A stretch of DNA of 64,000 bases from an uncultured Clostridia bacterium (GTDB taxonomy: Bacteria; Bacillota; Clostridia; TANB77; CAG-508): positions 62,001-126,000 of the forward strand of contig CALXLF010000003.1 in assembly GCA_944389125.1 (NCBI GenBank), given 5' to 3'. Positions 1 through 9,376 of the stretch are shown piece after piece (positions within the stretch are counted from its first letter, which is position 1; each line of letters starts with the position of its first letter). The notes beneath the pieces were generated by a model. The model was given only the letters and a program-made list of their open reading frames with translations, was not told the DNA's origin and searched no databases. A program made the position numbers and the translations under genes.

Positions 1-2550
1 AATAAATTGATTGATATTGCTAAGAAAAATTCGCAAAAAGTAGAATTAAATATATGTGAAAAAAACTTAAGACTAAAAAATGAAGAACTAAAATTTTTAG
101 AAGAAGCTTTAACAAATAATAAATTTAAATCATATAAAGAAAATCCAAAAAATATTAAATTGTTTTTAGCAAATAATTCATATTCTGAAATGGAATATAT
201 TGCTACCGAAATTATAAGATTAGTAAAAGAAGAAGGATATAAATATAGTGAAATTGCTATTATTTCTAATAATTTAGATGAATATTCTTTAGATAGTAAA
301 ATAGTTTTTGATAAATATAATATACCAATTTTTATTGATGAAAAAAAAGATTTAAATCAAAATATATTAATAAGATATATTTTAGCTATATTAGATATTT
401 TTTCAAAAAATTGGTCTTTTGAATCTGTATTTAATTTCTTAAAAATTGGAATGTTAGAAATATCAGAATATGATATTTTTGCTTTAGAAAACTATTGCAA
501 AAAATGGGGGATAAAATATAATAAGTGGATTAAAGAGTTTAATTATGAAGAAATGAATGAAGAACAAACAAAATTAGAAAACTTAAGGAAACAAATAACT
601 CAGCCACTTGTAAATTTAAAAGAAGAAATTTCAAAAAATAAAACGGCGAGAGAAATAACAAAATGTTTATATAATTTTTTGATTAAAAATCATATAAATG
701 AAATACTTGATAATAAAATAAAAGAAATAGGAAGTCATGAGATAAATAGTGAATATAATACAAGTTATAAGATATTAGCCCAGATTTTAGATGAGATTGT
801 TTCTTGTTTTGGTGATGAGAAAATGGATTTTGATAAATATAAAGATCTAATTCAAATTGGATTTAGCCAAAGTGAGCTTGGAAAAATTCCTATGTCTCAA
901 GATCAAGTTATTTTAGGAGATAGTAAGCGTTCTAGAAATAGTAATATAAAAATATGTTTTATTTGTGGGGTAAATGATGGATTTTTCCCAACAGTAAATA
1001 ATTTTGAAGGCTTTTTAAATGATTCAGATAGGGAAAAATTGAAATCAGCAGGAATGGAAATAGCCAAAACTTCTGTTGAACTTCTTTATGAAGAAAATTT
1101 TGAGATTTATAATATTTTAAGTATGGCTTCAGATAAAGTTTACATATCATATGCTTCTTCAGATAAAGAAGGAAAATCTATAAGACCTTCAATATTAATA
1201 AAAAAAATAAAAAGATTTTTTCCAAATTTAAATGAAGAAAGTGATATTATTTCTAAAAAATATTATATAACAAATAAAACAGCTACTTTTGATGATGCAA
1301 TTGCTGTTTATAGAGAATGTTTAGAAGGATTAGAACCATCAAATGAATGGAAAACTGCTATAAACTACTATAAAATTAATGATGCAGAAAAATTCGAAAA
1401 AGTTGTAAATGGTATTAATTATACAAATTTAGCAGATACTATATCAGAAGAAAATATAAAAAAATTATATGGAAATAAATTAAATACTAGTGTTTCAAGA
1501 TTAGAGCAATATAGAAGATGTCCATTTTCATTTCATTTAAAATATGGACTTAAGCTAAAAGAAAATCAAGAATTTCAAATTCAAACTATTGATACAGGTA
1601 GTTTCATGCATGAGATAATTGATGAATTTTTTGAAATGATAGAAGAGAAAAAACTTAATATAAAAATTATAACAAGAGAAGAAATTGAAGAAATAGTACA
1701 AAAAATAATAAATGATACTTTAGAAATGTCTAAATATTATGTATTTACAAGTACAGCAAAATTTAGAAATTTAACTAGAAGGCTTAGTAAAGTAGTATCA
1801 GAATCTATTTATTATATTGTGTATAGTTTGCAAAATAGTAAATTTGAGTGTTTAGGTCATGAAATAGAATTTAGTGAAAAAGGAAAATATAAACCAATTA
1901 ATATAGAATTAGATAATGGAAAAAAACTTGAAATTACAGGAAAAATAGACAGAATTGATATAGGAAAACTTGATGAAAAAACCTATGTTAGAATTATAGA
2001 TTATAAATCTTCTATAAAAAATTTAGATTTAAATCAAGTAGAAGCTGGACTTCAGATTCAATTAATTACATACTTAGATGCTGTTAGTAAACAAGAAAAT
2101 TTTGATCCAAGTGGAGTTTTATATTTTGGGTTAATTGAGAATATAATAAATAAAGGCAAAAATATTGATGATGAAAAGATAAAAGAAGAGATTCAGAAAA
2201 ATTTTAGAATGAATGGCTTAGTTCTTGCAAATGTCGAAGTTATAAAAATGATGGATACATCTTTAAAAGAAGGTGCATCTAATATAATTCCTGTAACATT
2301 AAAAAAAGATGGTGAAATTAATGAATCTAAGTCAAGTAGTATAAAAGAAGAGGAATTTGAAAAACTTCAAGAAAAGGTAAGAAAAACTATTAAACAAATT
2401 GGAAATGAAATCTTATCTGGAAAAATCGATATAAAGCCATATAATTATAAAAAACATACAGGTTGTGATTATTGTGAATATAAATCAATTTGCAATTTTA
2501 ATCCAAACTTGAAAAATAATACATATAATTATATTAGAAAAGTTAGATAA
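1..2550 (+). CDS. addB: AddB subunit of AddAB helicase-nuclease (5' truncated by window)
   Basis: The reading frame is open from the first base, so the true start lies upstream; about 849 residues are visible against roughly 1150 for the family, and the N-terminal Walker A is outside the window. AddB works with AddA to process double-strand DNA ends for recombination. The C-terminal half is diagnostic: TSVSRLEQYRRCPFSF near residue 497 carries the first iron-sulfur cysteine. A RecB-type nuclease core follows (GSFMHEIIDEFF, GKIDRID, IIDYKSS, GLQIQL), and GCDYCEYKSIC near the end supplies the last three cysteines. No in-frame CGG was seen. addA is not directly downstream, where alr follows after 42 bases; it may lie upstream. 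Family assignment is firm. Confidence 0.9.
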   Translation, partial: NKLIDIAKKNSQKVELNICEKNLRLKNEELKFLEEALTNNKFKSYKENPKNIKLFLANNSYSEMEYIATEIIRLVKEEGYKYSEIAIISNNLDEYSLDSKIVFDKYNIPIFIDEKKDLNQNILIRYILAILDIFSKNWSFESVFNFLKIGMLEISEYDIFALENYCKKWGIKYNKWIKEFNYEEMNEEQTKLENLRKQITQPLVNLKEEISKNKTAREITKCLYNFLIKNHINEILDNKIKEIGSHEINSEYNTSYKILAQILDEIVSCFGDEKMDFDKYKDLIQIGFSQSELGKIPMSQDQVILGDSKRSRNSNIKICFICGVNDGFFPTVNNFEGFLNDSDREKLKSAGMEIAKTSVELLYEENFEIYNILSMASDKVYISYASSDKEGKSIRPSILIKKIKRFFPNLNEESDIISKKYYITNKTATFDDAIAVYRECLEGLEPSNEWKTAINYYKINDAEKFEKVVNGINYTNLADTISEENIKKLYGNKLNTSVSRLEQYRRCPFSFHLKYGLKLKENQEFQIQTIDTGSFMHEIIDEFFEMIEEKKLNIKIITREEIEEIVQKIINDTLEMSKYYVFTSTAKFRNLTRRLSKVVSESIYYIVYSLQNSKFECLGHEIEFSEKGKYKPINIELDNGKKLEITGKIDRIDIGKLDEKTYVRIIDYKSSIKNLDLNQVEAGLQIQLITYLDAVSKQENFDPSGVLYFGLIENIINKGKNIDDEKIKEEIQKNFRMNGLVLANVEVIKMMDTSLKEGASNIIPVTLKKDGEINESKSSSIKEEEFEKLQEKVRKTIKQIGNEILSGKIDIKPYNYKKHTGCDYCEYKSICNFNPNLKNNTYNYIRKVR

Positions 2551-2592
2551 GATTTTTAAATTATATTAATTTAAGAAAGAGAGAGTACTTAA

Positions 2593-3670
2593 ATGAAAAC
2601 TAATATAATGGAAATTGATGTTTCTGCTTTTAAACATAATATTGAGGAGATAAAAAAACAAGTAGACTCAAAAACTATAATTATGCCTGTAATTAAAGCA
2701 AATGCTTATGGTACTTATCTAAATAAAAAATTAGATGTAATAAATGAATTTGATGTTGTTGCAGTAGCAAATGTTTATGAAGCAATAGAAATAAGAAAAT
2801 TGGGGTATAAAAAAGAAATTTTTGTACTTAATCAACCAGATATTTTGGCTATTGAAGATATAATTGAAGCAAATGTAATAATAGGTCTAAGTTCTAGAGA
2901 ATTTTTAGAAGAAGCTATAAAACGCAATGTAAAATTAAGAGTTCATCTAGAAATAGAAACAGGAATGGGAAGAACTGGTATATATCCAGAGGATTTAAGA
3001 GATTTTATTAAAAAAATAAAGAAATCAAAAAATATTGAAGTAAATGGAATATATACACATTTTCCAATAGCTGATGAAGATTTAGAGTTTACTAAAAATC
3101 AAATTGAAAAATTTACTAAAGCAGTAAAAATTGCAGAAGAATATTTTGATTTAAAATATATTCATTGTCAAGCATCAAATGGAATTTTAAATACAGTTGC
3201 ATCAATTTGTAATACTATAAGACCAGGAATAATTATGTATGGATATCAGTCTTATGAAGGAGCATTAGAGAAGATTAATATAAAACCAGTAGCTAAATTA
3301 AAATCAAAAATAAATTTTATTAAAACAATCCAAAAAGGCGAAAGTGTAAGTTATATGAGAAAATTTATAGCAGATAAAGAAACAAAAGTTGCAACAGTTC
3401 CTTTAGGATATGCAGATGGAATAAGAAGAGCTTTATTTGGCATAGGAGAAGTTGTTATAAATGGCAAAAAAGCTCCTATTATTGGTGTAATCTGTATGGA
3501 TAGTTTTATGGTAGATGTAAGTAATATTCCAGAAGTAAAAGTTCGGAGATGATGTATATATTTGGGATAATGAAATTATAAAATTAGAAGATATCGCTAA
3601 AGAGTGTAACACTATAAATTATGAAATAATTTCAACAATTTCAGATAGAGTAGAAAGAGTTTTTATATAA
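2593..3670 (+). CDS. alr: alanine racemase, needs +1 shift at an in-frame CGG
   Basis: PLP-dependent racemase making D-alanine for peptidoglycan. The PLP lysine is K35 in PVIKANAYG, and the catalytic tyrosine region is SYMRKF followed by PLGYADG. The start ATG is preceded by an AAGAAAGAGAG-type ribosome site. The plain frame ends early as VKVRR-stop. Skipping the C of the CGG codon at 3542-3544 converts this to VKVGDDVYIWDNE and continues about 40 residues to the normal C-terminus, giving about 358 residues in total. The downstream frame is rich in conserved residues and ends ISDRVERVFI, so the gene looks functional rather than decayed. It lies between addB and pgeF on the same strand. Confidence 0.9.
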
Positions 3671-3700
3671 AACAAATTTATTTGAAAGGTAAATTTAAAT

Positions 3701-4537
3701 ATGGAATTTGAGAATGAAAATATAATTTATAAAAATGTAGATGGCTTAGAATTTATTCAATTTAGAAAATTATTGGAAATGGGAGTTTTAAATGCATATA
3801 CTTTAAATTGCAAAGACCTAGATTTTTCTGCAAAGAGAAAAAATACAGCTAGTAGTTATGAAAAACTTTGTAATGCTTTAAATATAAAAGAAGAAGAACT
3901 TTTAGTTCCTAAGCAAAGTCATACTGATACAGTAAAATGTGTTAATAAAATTGTTCCTGAAGATGAACTTATAGATATTGATGGCCTTATTACTGATAAA
4001 AAAGATATAGTTTTAGCTTCTAGAAATGCAGATTGTATATTGTTTTTATTTTATGATCCTGTAAAAAAAGTTATAGCAAATGTTCATTCTGGTTGGAAGG
4101 GAACATTTAAAAAAATTGCACCTAAAACAATAGTAAAAATGCAAACAAATTATGGATGTAATCCAGAAGATATTTATTGCTTTATTTCACCATGTATAAG
4201 AAAATGTCATTTTGAAGTTGATGAAGATGTGAAAGATTTATGTAGAGAAATTTTTGGATTTAGAACTAAAAATTTAAAAAAATATACTGATAATGTGAAA
4301 ATTGAAAATCCAACTATTGCAGATGTGACAATATCTAAAGGAGAAATAAAAGATGAACTTCAAAAATATTATATTGATACAGTATTAATAAATAAAATTT
4401 TATTTGAAGATTTGGGATTAAAACCAGAAAATATAATAGATTCAGAAATTTGTAGTATGTGTCATAAAGATAAAATTAATTCTGCACGTGCACAGGGAAA
4501 AAACTTTAAAAGAGCAATCGCGATAATAAAATTATAA
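3701..4537 (+). CDS. pgeF: peptidoglycan editing factor PgeF / laccase-domain purine nucleoside phosphorylase (YfiH family)
   Basis: 278 residues, normal for the YfiH/LACC1 family, a cytoplasmic enzyme linked to purine nucleoside cleavage and to editing of muropeptide precursors. Family marks are RNADCILF near residue 108, HSGWKGT near 128, the cysteine/histidine cluster SPCIRKCHFEVDEDV, and a C-terminal CSMCHKD ending in RAQGKNFKRAIAII. It starts at ATG after a GAAAGGT ribosome site, 30 bases after alr, so co-transcription with alr is likely, which fits a cell-wall role for both. It ends at a strong shared terminator. Confidence 0.9.
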   Translation: MEFENENIIYKNVDGLEFIQFRKLLEMGVLNAYTLNCKDLDFSAKRKNTASSYEKLCNALNIKEEELLVPKQSHTDTVKCVNKIVPEDELIDIDGLITDKKDIVLASRNADCILFLFYDPVKKVIANVHSGWKGTFKKIAPKTIVKMQTNYGCNPEDIYCFISPCIRKCHFEVDEDVKDLCREIFGFRTKNLKKYTDNVKIENPTIADVTISKGEIKDELQKYYIDTVLINKILFEDLGLKPENIIDSEICSMCHKDKINSARAQGKNFKRAIAIIKL

Positions 4538-4542
4538 AAAAC

Positions 4543-4571
4543 AAGCACATTTCTTTTCTTGAAATGTGCTT
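4543..4571. terminator. bidirectional terminator between pgeF and the HEXXH gene
   Basis: Perfect 11-bp stem (AAGCACATTTC / GAAATGTGCTT) with a 7-base loop, A-rich on one side and T-rich on the other, between convergent genes. Confidence 0.85.
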
Positions 4572-4573
4572 TA

Positions 4574-5731
4574 TTATTTTTCATCATTTTTTTCAGTTGA
4601 TGTATTTTCTTGATTTATTCTGAATAATTCTTTTAATTTTTTAATTGCAACTTGGAATAAATTTAATTTTTCTTGTCTTGTTTCTATTAGAGCAAGATTT
4701 TCTCTTATATCTTTAAATACAGTAAGTACACCATATTTTTTGATTAATTCTCTTTTAACATCAAGTTCTTCCATCATTTGGCAATAGAATTCATTATAAA
4801 ATGTATAATTTTCAGAATTTATTAAAAGTTCTTTAAAATTATATAATTTATCTTTAAATTCTCTAACACTTTGAGTATCTCTAACTAATTCTAAGTCAGA
4901 TTTTGTACATGAAGTTAAAATTAATTCTTGGGTTTTTAGTGTAGTATCTTTTATAGCAAGTTTTAAATTTTCAATTTTTTGTTGTGTATTTAAAACTTTA
5001 TTAGAATTTTGATTATCATATTCAATATAAGATAAATATAAAGTCTCTTTTTGTAAAGATTCTTGATATTCTTGAATTAAATCTAAATTATCAATTATTT
5101 TTTCATAAGTTACTTTATCAGATTTCATGATAAAAGTATTTTCAAATATATCATCACTGTAAATTGTACTGTGATATAAAGGATATGTGCCAGTAAAGTA
5201 TGTCATTTGTTTTACTAAGCTACATTCAATAGGATAATAATCAGGACTGTTAGTAGTAATATCTAATCCATAATATTTTACAGTTTCTACTGGTGTATTT
5301 GTTGCATCAGATGCCATAAGTTGAACTGCAGCTTCATTTAAAGCTAGACCAGTTGAATAAAAGAATGATGGTTTATAAAGTCCCATTCTTACAAGTCTAC
5401 CATTTTTACTTTTTACAGTTTGTATAAAGTGTAAGCATTCATGAAGTGCAGGTGTTTCTAAATTTTCAAAATCTATATCTTCTTTAAAATAGATAGTTCC
5501 TGTTTTGTAGCAATATTTTGCTGCAGAATTATCATTGAATTTAGCATAATACATGTTAAGTCTTGAAAGCATGGCAAATAAATCTGATTTATTTATGTTA
5601 TGTTCAGGAAAAGAGCTACAGATTTTTTCAGAAATATTTGCTGCTATTTGGTTAATTTCTAAAGTTGAAAGTTGAGATATAATCTCAATTCCATACTTTT
5701 TTAGTACATTTGTATCTTTCATGAATTTCAC
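4574..5731 (-). CDS. uncharacterised protein with HEXXH metalloprotease-like motif
   Basis: 385 residues, not recognised as a named family. TPALHECLHFIQ, about a third of the way in, contains HECLH, the zinc-binding HEXXH signature of gluzincin-type metalloproteases. No signal peptide or membrane segment is seen. The C-terminal half is long, helical and charged, rich in Gln, Glu and Lys. Start ATG at 5731 has AAAGGTG upstream on the minus strand. The motif suggests a cytoplasmic peptidase but a third zinc ligand was not identified, so function is inference. A second HEXXH protein, a lipoprotein, lies at 29563-30588; no overall similarity is obvious by eye. Confidence 0.6.
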   Translation of the reverse strand: MKFMKDTNVLKKYGIEIISQLSTLEINQIAANISEKICSSFPEHNINKSDLFAMLSRLNMYYAKFNDNSAAKYCYKTGTIYFKEDIDFENLETPALHECLHFIQTVKSKNGRLVRMGLYKPSFFYSTGLALNEAAVQLMASDATNTPVETVKYYGLDITTNSPDYYPIECSLVKQMTYFTGTYPLYHSTIYSDDIFENTFIMKSDKVTYEKIIDNLDLIQEYQESLQKETLYLSYIEYDNQNSNKVLNTQQKIENLKLAIKDTTLKTQELILTSCTKSDLELVRDTQSVREFKDKLYNFKELLINSENYTFYNEFYCQMMEELDVKRELIKKYGVLTVFKDIRENLALIETRQEKLNLFQVAIKKLKELFRINQENTSTEKNDEK

Positions 5732-5912
5732 CTTTTTAAACTTTCGTATACCAATATTATAATAGTAAATTAAACAAAAATATATATTTTTTATGTTAAA
5801 TTTTGATTATATTTTTATTACAAAAAATTAACATAATTTTCTAAAAAATAGCGGATGTTTAAAATATAAAACAAGAAATCACTGTAAGCTTTGTAAATTA
5901 AGCGTTTGAGAA

Positions 5913-5941
5913 TTGATTTTACATAAAAAAGGTGTTATAAT
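5913..5941 (+). promoter_or_regulatory. sigma-A-type promoter for the dockerin protease
   Basis: TTGATT and TATAAT separated by 17 bases, about 40 bases before the start codon. Confidence 0.65.
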
Positions 5942-5981
5942 AAAAGAGTAATTGTAATAAAATCCCAAAGAATATAAGAAG

Positions 5982-8006
5982 GTGATTATTATTAGAAGAA
6001 ATAAATTATTTATAATAGTGATTATACAAATTATTATATTTTTATTTTTAATAACAAATAGTTATGCAACAGATATTGTTGCCTCCTCTGAATTAAAGGA
6101 AAATTTAGTAAATCAATATTCAACGTCAGAAAATGATAAAATTCCTGATATTGATAGTTTCTTATCAAGTGAATTAGATAATCGATTATATTTATTTAAT
6201 AGAAAAATTGGAGCAGATATGATTGCATCAAAAGATACATTTGATTTAAGAGATTACTATGATATACCAGTAAAGGATCAAGGGTTGACAGAAAGTTGTT
6301 GGGCTTTTTCATTACTTTCTTCTACTGAAATAAATATGTTAATGAAAACTGGAAATTCAGTAAATTTATCAGAAAGACATATGAATTATGCTACATCAAA
6401 TAGTTTTTATGATGGTACAAATGAATTAGCTTTTAATAGAAAAGCATCAGAAGGTAGTTCATTTATAATAGGTTTAGCATATCTGACAAATGGACAAGGA
6501 GCTGTTTTAGAAGATGAAATGAAATTTTCAAATGATACATCAGATATTTCTTTAAACGAAATAGATATAGATCCAAGTTATTATGTTACAGGATATGAAA
6601 TACTTCCTTTGATATATAAAGTAAAATCAGGAAATGAAACTTTATACTTAGATGAATATGGTAATTCATATACAGATGATGAAGTAGATGACTTAAGATT
6701 AACTATTAAAAAACATATTGTAGAAGATGGAGGAATTTCAGCTTATACTGTTGGTTCTGCTTATCAATTCTATAATAACAGCAATGTTTTTGATAGTACA
6801 GCTTATTATTGTGATGACATGTCATATAATGTAGATCATGCAGTAACTATAATAGGCTGGGATGACAATTATAGTAAAGATAATTTTACAGGTTCAGCAA
6901 AACCTAAAAAAGATGGTGCATACATAGTTTTAAACTCATATTCAGATGATTCATTTGATGATGGATGTATGTATATTTCTTATGAAGATGTTTGGATAGA
7001 AAGTACACTATATGGTATAACAGATACAAGTCCAATTGATTATGAAAACCTATATCAACACGATGAATTTGGAGGAAATGTTCCAATAACATTGCATTCT
7101 TCAAATGGAGATGTTTATAATGAAGAATATTATGCAAGTATATATTCAAGAAATGAAAGTGATTTAGAAGAACTTACAGATGTTGCAATAACAACAAATC
7201 AATATGCAGAATTTGAGATATATGTAAATCCAAATGGTTCTGATTTAAGTTCTGATAAATTGCAATTAGTTGCAACAACTGATGTATTAAGTCCAGGATA
7301 TAATACAATAAGTTTTAATGGAATAAAACTTACAGGAAACGAATTTGCAGTTGCTGTAAAACAAAAATCAATTAATCAAACTTGTTATATAATGATTGAG
7401 GCAAGAATTGATAATACAATGTATGATACTGCATCAGCTGAAATTGGAAATAGTAAAGTTTCAATAGATGGAAATAGATGGTATAATTTAGCAGATCTTG
7501 GTAGTGTAGTTTATGATCAATATTTAGTCGATTTATCTAAAGCTGATGTATGTATAAAAGCATTTACAAAAGAATATGAAATTTCTGAAAATACAGATAT
7601 TACTTCAGATGTATATAAAATTTCAAATGATAACTATATAACTAGAATTTATGATGAAACAACTATAAATGATTTTTTAAATAATATAGATTTTAAAAAT
7701 GAAAATTATGAACTTTTAGATAAAAACAAAGCTCAAGTTACAGATTATACTTCTTTAGTAACAACTGATATGATTTTAAAAGTTGGAGATAAACAATATG
7801 TTTTAGTTGTAAGAGGAGATTTAAATGGAGATGGTTTAATTAATTTAGTAGATATATCAAAAAATGTTTTACACTATGTAAATTATGAAGGTTATATCCT
7901 GACAGGAGCTCCAGCTAAAGCAGCAGATATAAATTTAGATGGTGTATATAATTTAGTAGATGTATCACAATTAAATCTAATTTATGTAAATAGAGCACAA
8001 AAATAA
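5982..8006 (+). CDS. secreted papain-like (C1) cysteine protease with C-terminal dockerin
   Basis: 674 residues. An N-terminal hydrophobic signal (residues 7-28) precedes a C1A peptidase domain. The catalytic cysteine is in QGLTESCWAFS (near 105), the histidine in DHAVTIIGWDD (near 285), and the asparagine in VLNSYSDDS (near 317). A beta-rich region follows, of the lectin-like kind often attached to bacterial C1 peptidases. The last 65 residues are a type I dockerin: two duplicated calcium loops, DLNGDGLINLVD and DINLDGVYNLVD. This predicts a secreted protease that docks onto a cohesin, and a cohesin protein is encoded just downstream. The start is uncertain: AAGGTGAT is a strong ribosome site, and translation may begin at GTG 5982 or at an ATT codon a few triplets later. 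Confidence 0.88.
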   Translation: MIIIRRNKLFIIVIIQIIIFLFLITNSYATDIVASSELKENLVNQYSTSENDKIPDIDSFLSSELDNRLYLFNRKIGADMIASKDTFDLRDYYDIPVKDQGLTESCWAFSLLSSTEINMLMKTGNSVNLSERHMNYATSNSFYDGTNELAFNRKASEGSSFIIGLAYLTNGQGAVLEDEMKFSNDTSDISLNEIDIDPSYYVTGYEILPLIYKVKSGNETLYLDEYGNSYTDDEVDDLRLTIKKHIVEDGGISAYTVGSAYQFYNNSNVFDSTAYYCDDMSYNVDHAVTIIGWDDNYSKDNFTGSAKPKKDGAYIVLNSYSDDSFDDGCMYISYEDVWIESTLYGITDTSPIDYENLYQHDEFGGNVPITLHSSNGDVYNEEYYASIYSRNESDLEELTDVAITTNQYAEFEIYVNPNGSDLSSDKLQLVATTDVLSPGYNTISFNGIKLTGNEFAVAVKQKSINQTCYIMIEARIDNTMYDTASAEIGNSKVSIDGNRWYNLADLGSVVYDQYLVDLSKADVCIKAFTKEYEISENTDITSDVYKISNDNYITRIYDETTINDFLNNIDFKNENYELLDKNKAQVTDYTSLVTTDMILKVGDKQYVLVVRGDLNGDGLINLVDISKNVLHYVNYEGYILTGAPAKAADINLDGVYNLVDVSQLNLIYVNRAQK

Positions 8007-8045
8007 ATGTTATTTAAATGTAATTTTATTGTAACAAAAAAATAC

Positions 8046-8074
8046 TTGATTTTTATGATATAAACAGGTATACT
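8046..8074 (+). promoter_or_regulatory. promoter for the cohesin gene
   Basis: TTGATT and TATACT with a 17-base spacer, followed by an AAGGGAGAG ribosome site and ATG at 8101. The cohesin gene therefore has its own promoter apart from the protease. Confidence 0.65.
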
Positions 8075-8100
8075 ATAAAATAGTAAGGGAGAGTATTAAT

Positions 8101-8889
8101 ATGAAGAGAAAATTTAATTTTGTATTATTAGTTTTTTTATTGATATTTAGTATATCAACTATAATTGTAAATGCTGCTGATTTAAGTTTTACAACAACAA
8201 TGACACCTAGTAGTACATCAGTTTCTGATGGAGCAGAAGTTGTTGTAACAGTTTCAATATCTAACTTAAATGTAGGTGATAGTGGAATAAATGCTTTTTC
8301 AGCATATTTGTCATATGATAGTGATGTATTTGAAGCACTTACAGATTCAAGCGTTGAAGGCTTAAATAATTGGGCAACAACATATTCTGCAACTAGTGGA
8401 CAAATATTATTAACTAAAAACTCATTTGTAAATTCTGATGAAGATATTATGCAGATAACTTTAAAAACAAAAGAAGGTCTTGAAGCTGGAACAGAAGGAA
8501 CAGTTTCTTTAACTGGAATTTTAGTATCAAATAGTGAAGATCAAGTAAGTGGTTCTAATGTTTCAACTACAATTACTGTTGGTGAAGGAACTGAAACAGA
8601 AGGAAATACAACAAATACTACTAATGTAATTCAAATAGAACCAAGTACAAATAATACTAATACAGGAAATACAGATAACACTAATAATAATGCAAATACA
8701 AATAATTCATCAAATAATGCTGCAAATTCAGTATATAATATAGGAAGCAATAACAACAATACTCCTGAAGATAAAGATATTCCATACACAGGTGTATCTG
8801 GAGATGCTTTTATAAAAATTATTTTAGGAGTAATTTTTATAGCATTAGTAATTTATATTAAAATTAGAAAAATGGATGAATTAAAATAA
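8101..8889 (+). CDS. cohesin-domain surface protein with sortase-like anchor
   Basis: 262 residues. A signal peptide (1-27, ending VNA-A) precedes a cohesin-like beta domain (about 28-165). Its strand pattern is typical: VVVTVSISNL, FSAYLSYDSDVFEAL, ILLTKNSF, IMQITLKTKEG, GTVSLTGILVS. A 55-residue Asn/Thr linker follows, then IPYTG near residue 228, a hydrophobic helix and a basic tail IKIRKMDELK, a sortase-type cell-wall signal with Ile in place of Leu. It would display a cohesin on the cell surface. The neighbouring protease carries a dockerin, so the two probably form a small protease-anchoring complex. Cohesin assignment rests on fold pattern by eye. Confidence 0.8.
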   Translation: MKRKFNFVLLVFLLIFSISTIIVNAADLSFTTTMTPSSTSVSDGAEVVVTVSISNLNVGDSGINAFSAYLSYDSDVFEALTDSSVEGLNNWATTYSATSGQILLTKNSFVNSDEDIMQITLKTKEGLEAGTEGTVSLTGILVSNSEDQVSGSNVSTTITVGEGTETEGNTTNTTNVIQIEPSTNNTNTGNTDNTNNNANTNNSSNNAANSVYNIGSNNNNTPEDKDIPYTGVSGDAFIKIILGVIFIALVIYIKIRKMDELK

Positions 8890-8905
8890 AATATAGAATA
8901 AGAAA

Positions 8906-8930
8906 GGCTACTAATTTAGTAGTCTTTTTC
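8906..8930 (+). terminator. terminator after cohesin gene
   Basis: GGCTACTA / TAGTAGTC hairpin followed by CTTTTTC. Confidence 0.8.
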
Positions 8931-9036
8931 TGTAGAAAAGAGCAAATATAAAAAATGTTTGAAAGTTACTTATAATTATGATATAATACTTTTGTTGCAC
9001 ATTAACATTGTTATTCTTATGAAAGGGGGCATATTT

Positions 9037-9228
9037 ATGCCTAGAAGAGGACCTAGAAATGGAGGACATGGAGGGCACGGTGGACCACATAATGGTGGGC
9101 CAAGACCAGGAGGTGGACCAGGACCACGGCCAAGACCGGTTCCGCCACCGCCACCACCGCCGCCACATCCTTTTAATCCATTTTTACCGCCTCCGCCACC
9201 ACCGCATCATCGGCATCATTGGTGGTAA
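9037..9228 (+). CDS. small Gly/Pro/His-rich protein
   Basis: 63 residues, starting at ATG after AAAGGGGGC. The first half is Gly/Arg/His-rich (MPRRGPRNGGHGGHGG), the second is poly-proline, and it ends HHRHHWW. Similar short low-complexity proteins occur in Clostridia, but no function is known. The histidine clusters could bind metal, which is inference. GC content is far above its neighbours. It contains two in-frame CGG codons (PRP and HRH), which sets it apart from the native genes here. It sits between two terminators, so it is its own transcript. Confidence 0.6.
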   Translation: MPRRGPRNGGHGGHGGPHNGGPRPGGGPGPRPRPVPPPPPPPPHPFNPFLPPPPPPHHRHHWW

Positions 9229-9260
9229 GTTTCATTTAAGATGCATACTTGTGCGTCGGG

Positions 9261-9295
9261 CTCTCCTAAGTCTTTAAGACTTAGGAGAGTTTTTC
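9261..9295 (+). terminator. terminator after the small Gly/Pro/His gene
   Basis: Perfect 12-bp stem CTCTCCTAAGTC / GACTTAGGAGAG followed by TTTTTCC. Confidence 0.9.
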
Positions 9296-9301
9296 CTTTG
9301 G

Positions 9302-9330
9302 TTGACATAAGTTATAAAGCGTGATAAAAT
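9302..9330 (+). promoter_or_regulatory. promoter for telA-like gene
   Basis: Consensus TTGACA, 17-base spacer, TAAAAT; ribosome site GGAGGT and ATG 9377 follow. Confidence 0.75.
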
Positions 9331-9376
9331 AATTAATGTAGTTTCAAAATTTAAGTGAATAACGGAGGTAAAGGGT

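Noticed and set aside
3542..3670. alr, dusB, ecfA, rnc, pyrF and others as pseudogenes with random frameshifts
   Set aside because: All eleven disruptions are the same event at the same codon with glycine restored, and the rest of each gene is intact; random decay or simple sequencing error would not give this pattern. Sequencing artefact still needs a read-level check.
9059..9277. Alternate-frame 72-residue open frame over the small Gly/Pro/His gene
   Set aside because: It lacks a ribosome site, and the in-frame reading ending HHRHHWW fits known short Gly/Pro/His proteins better.
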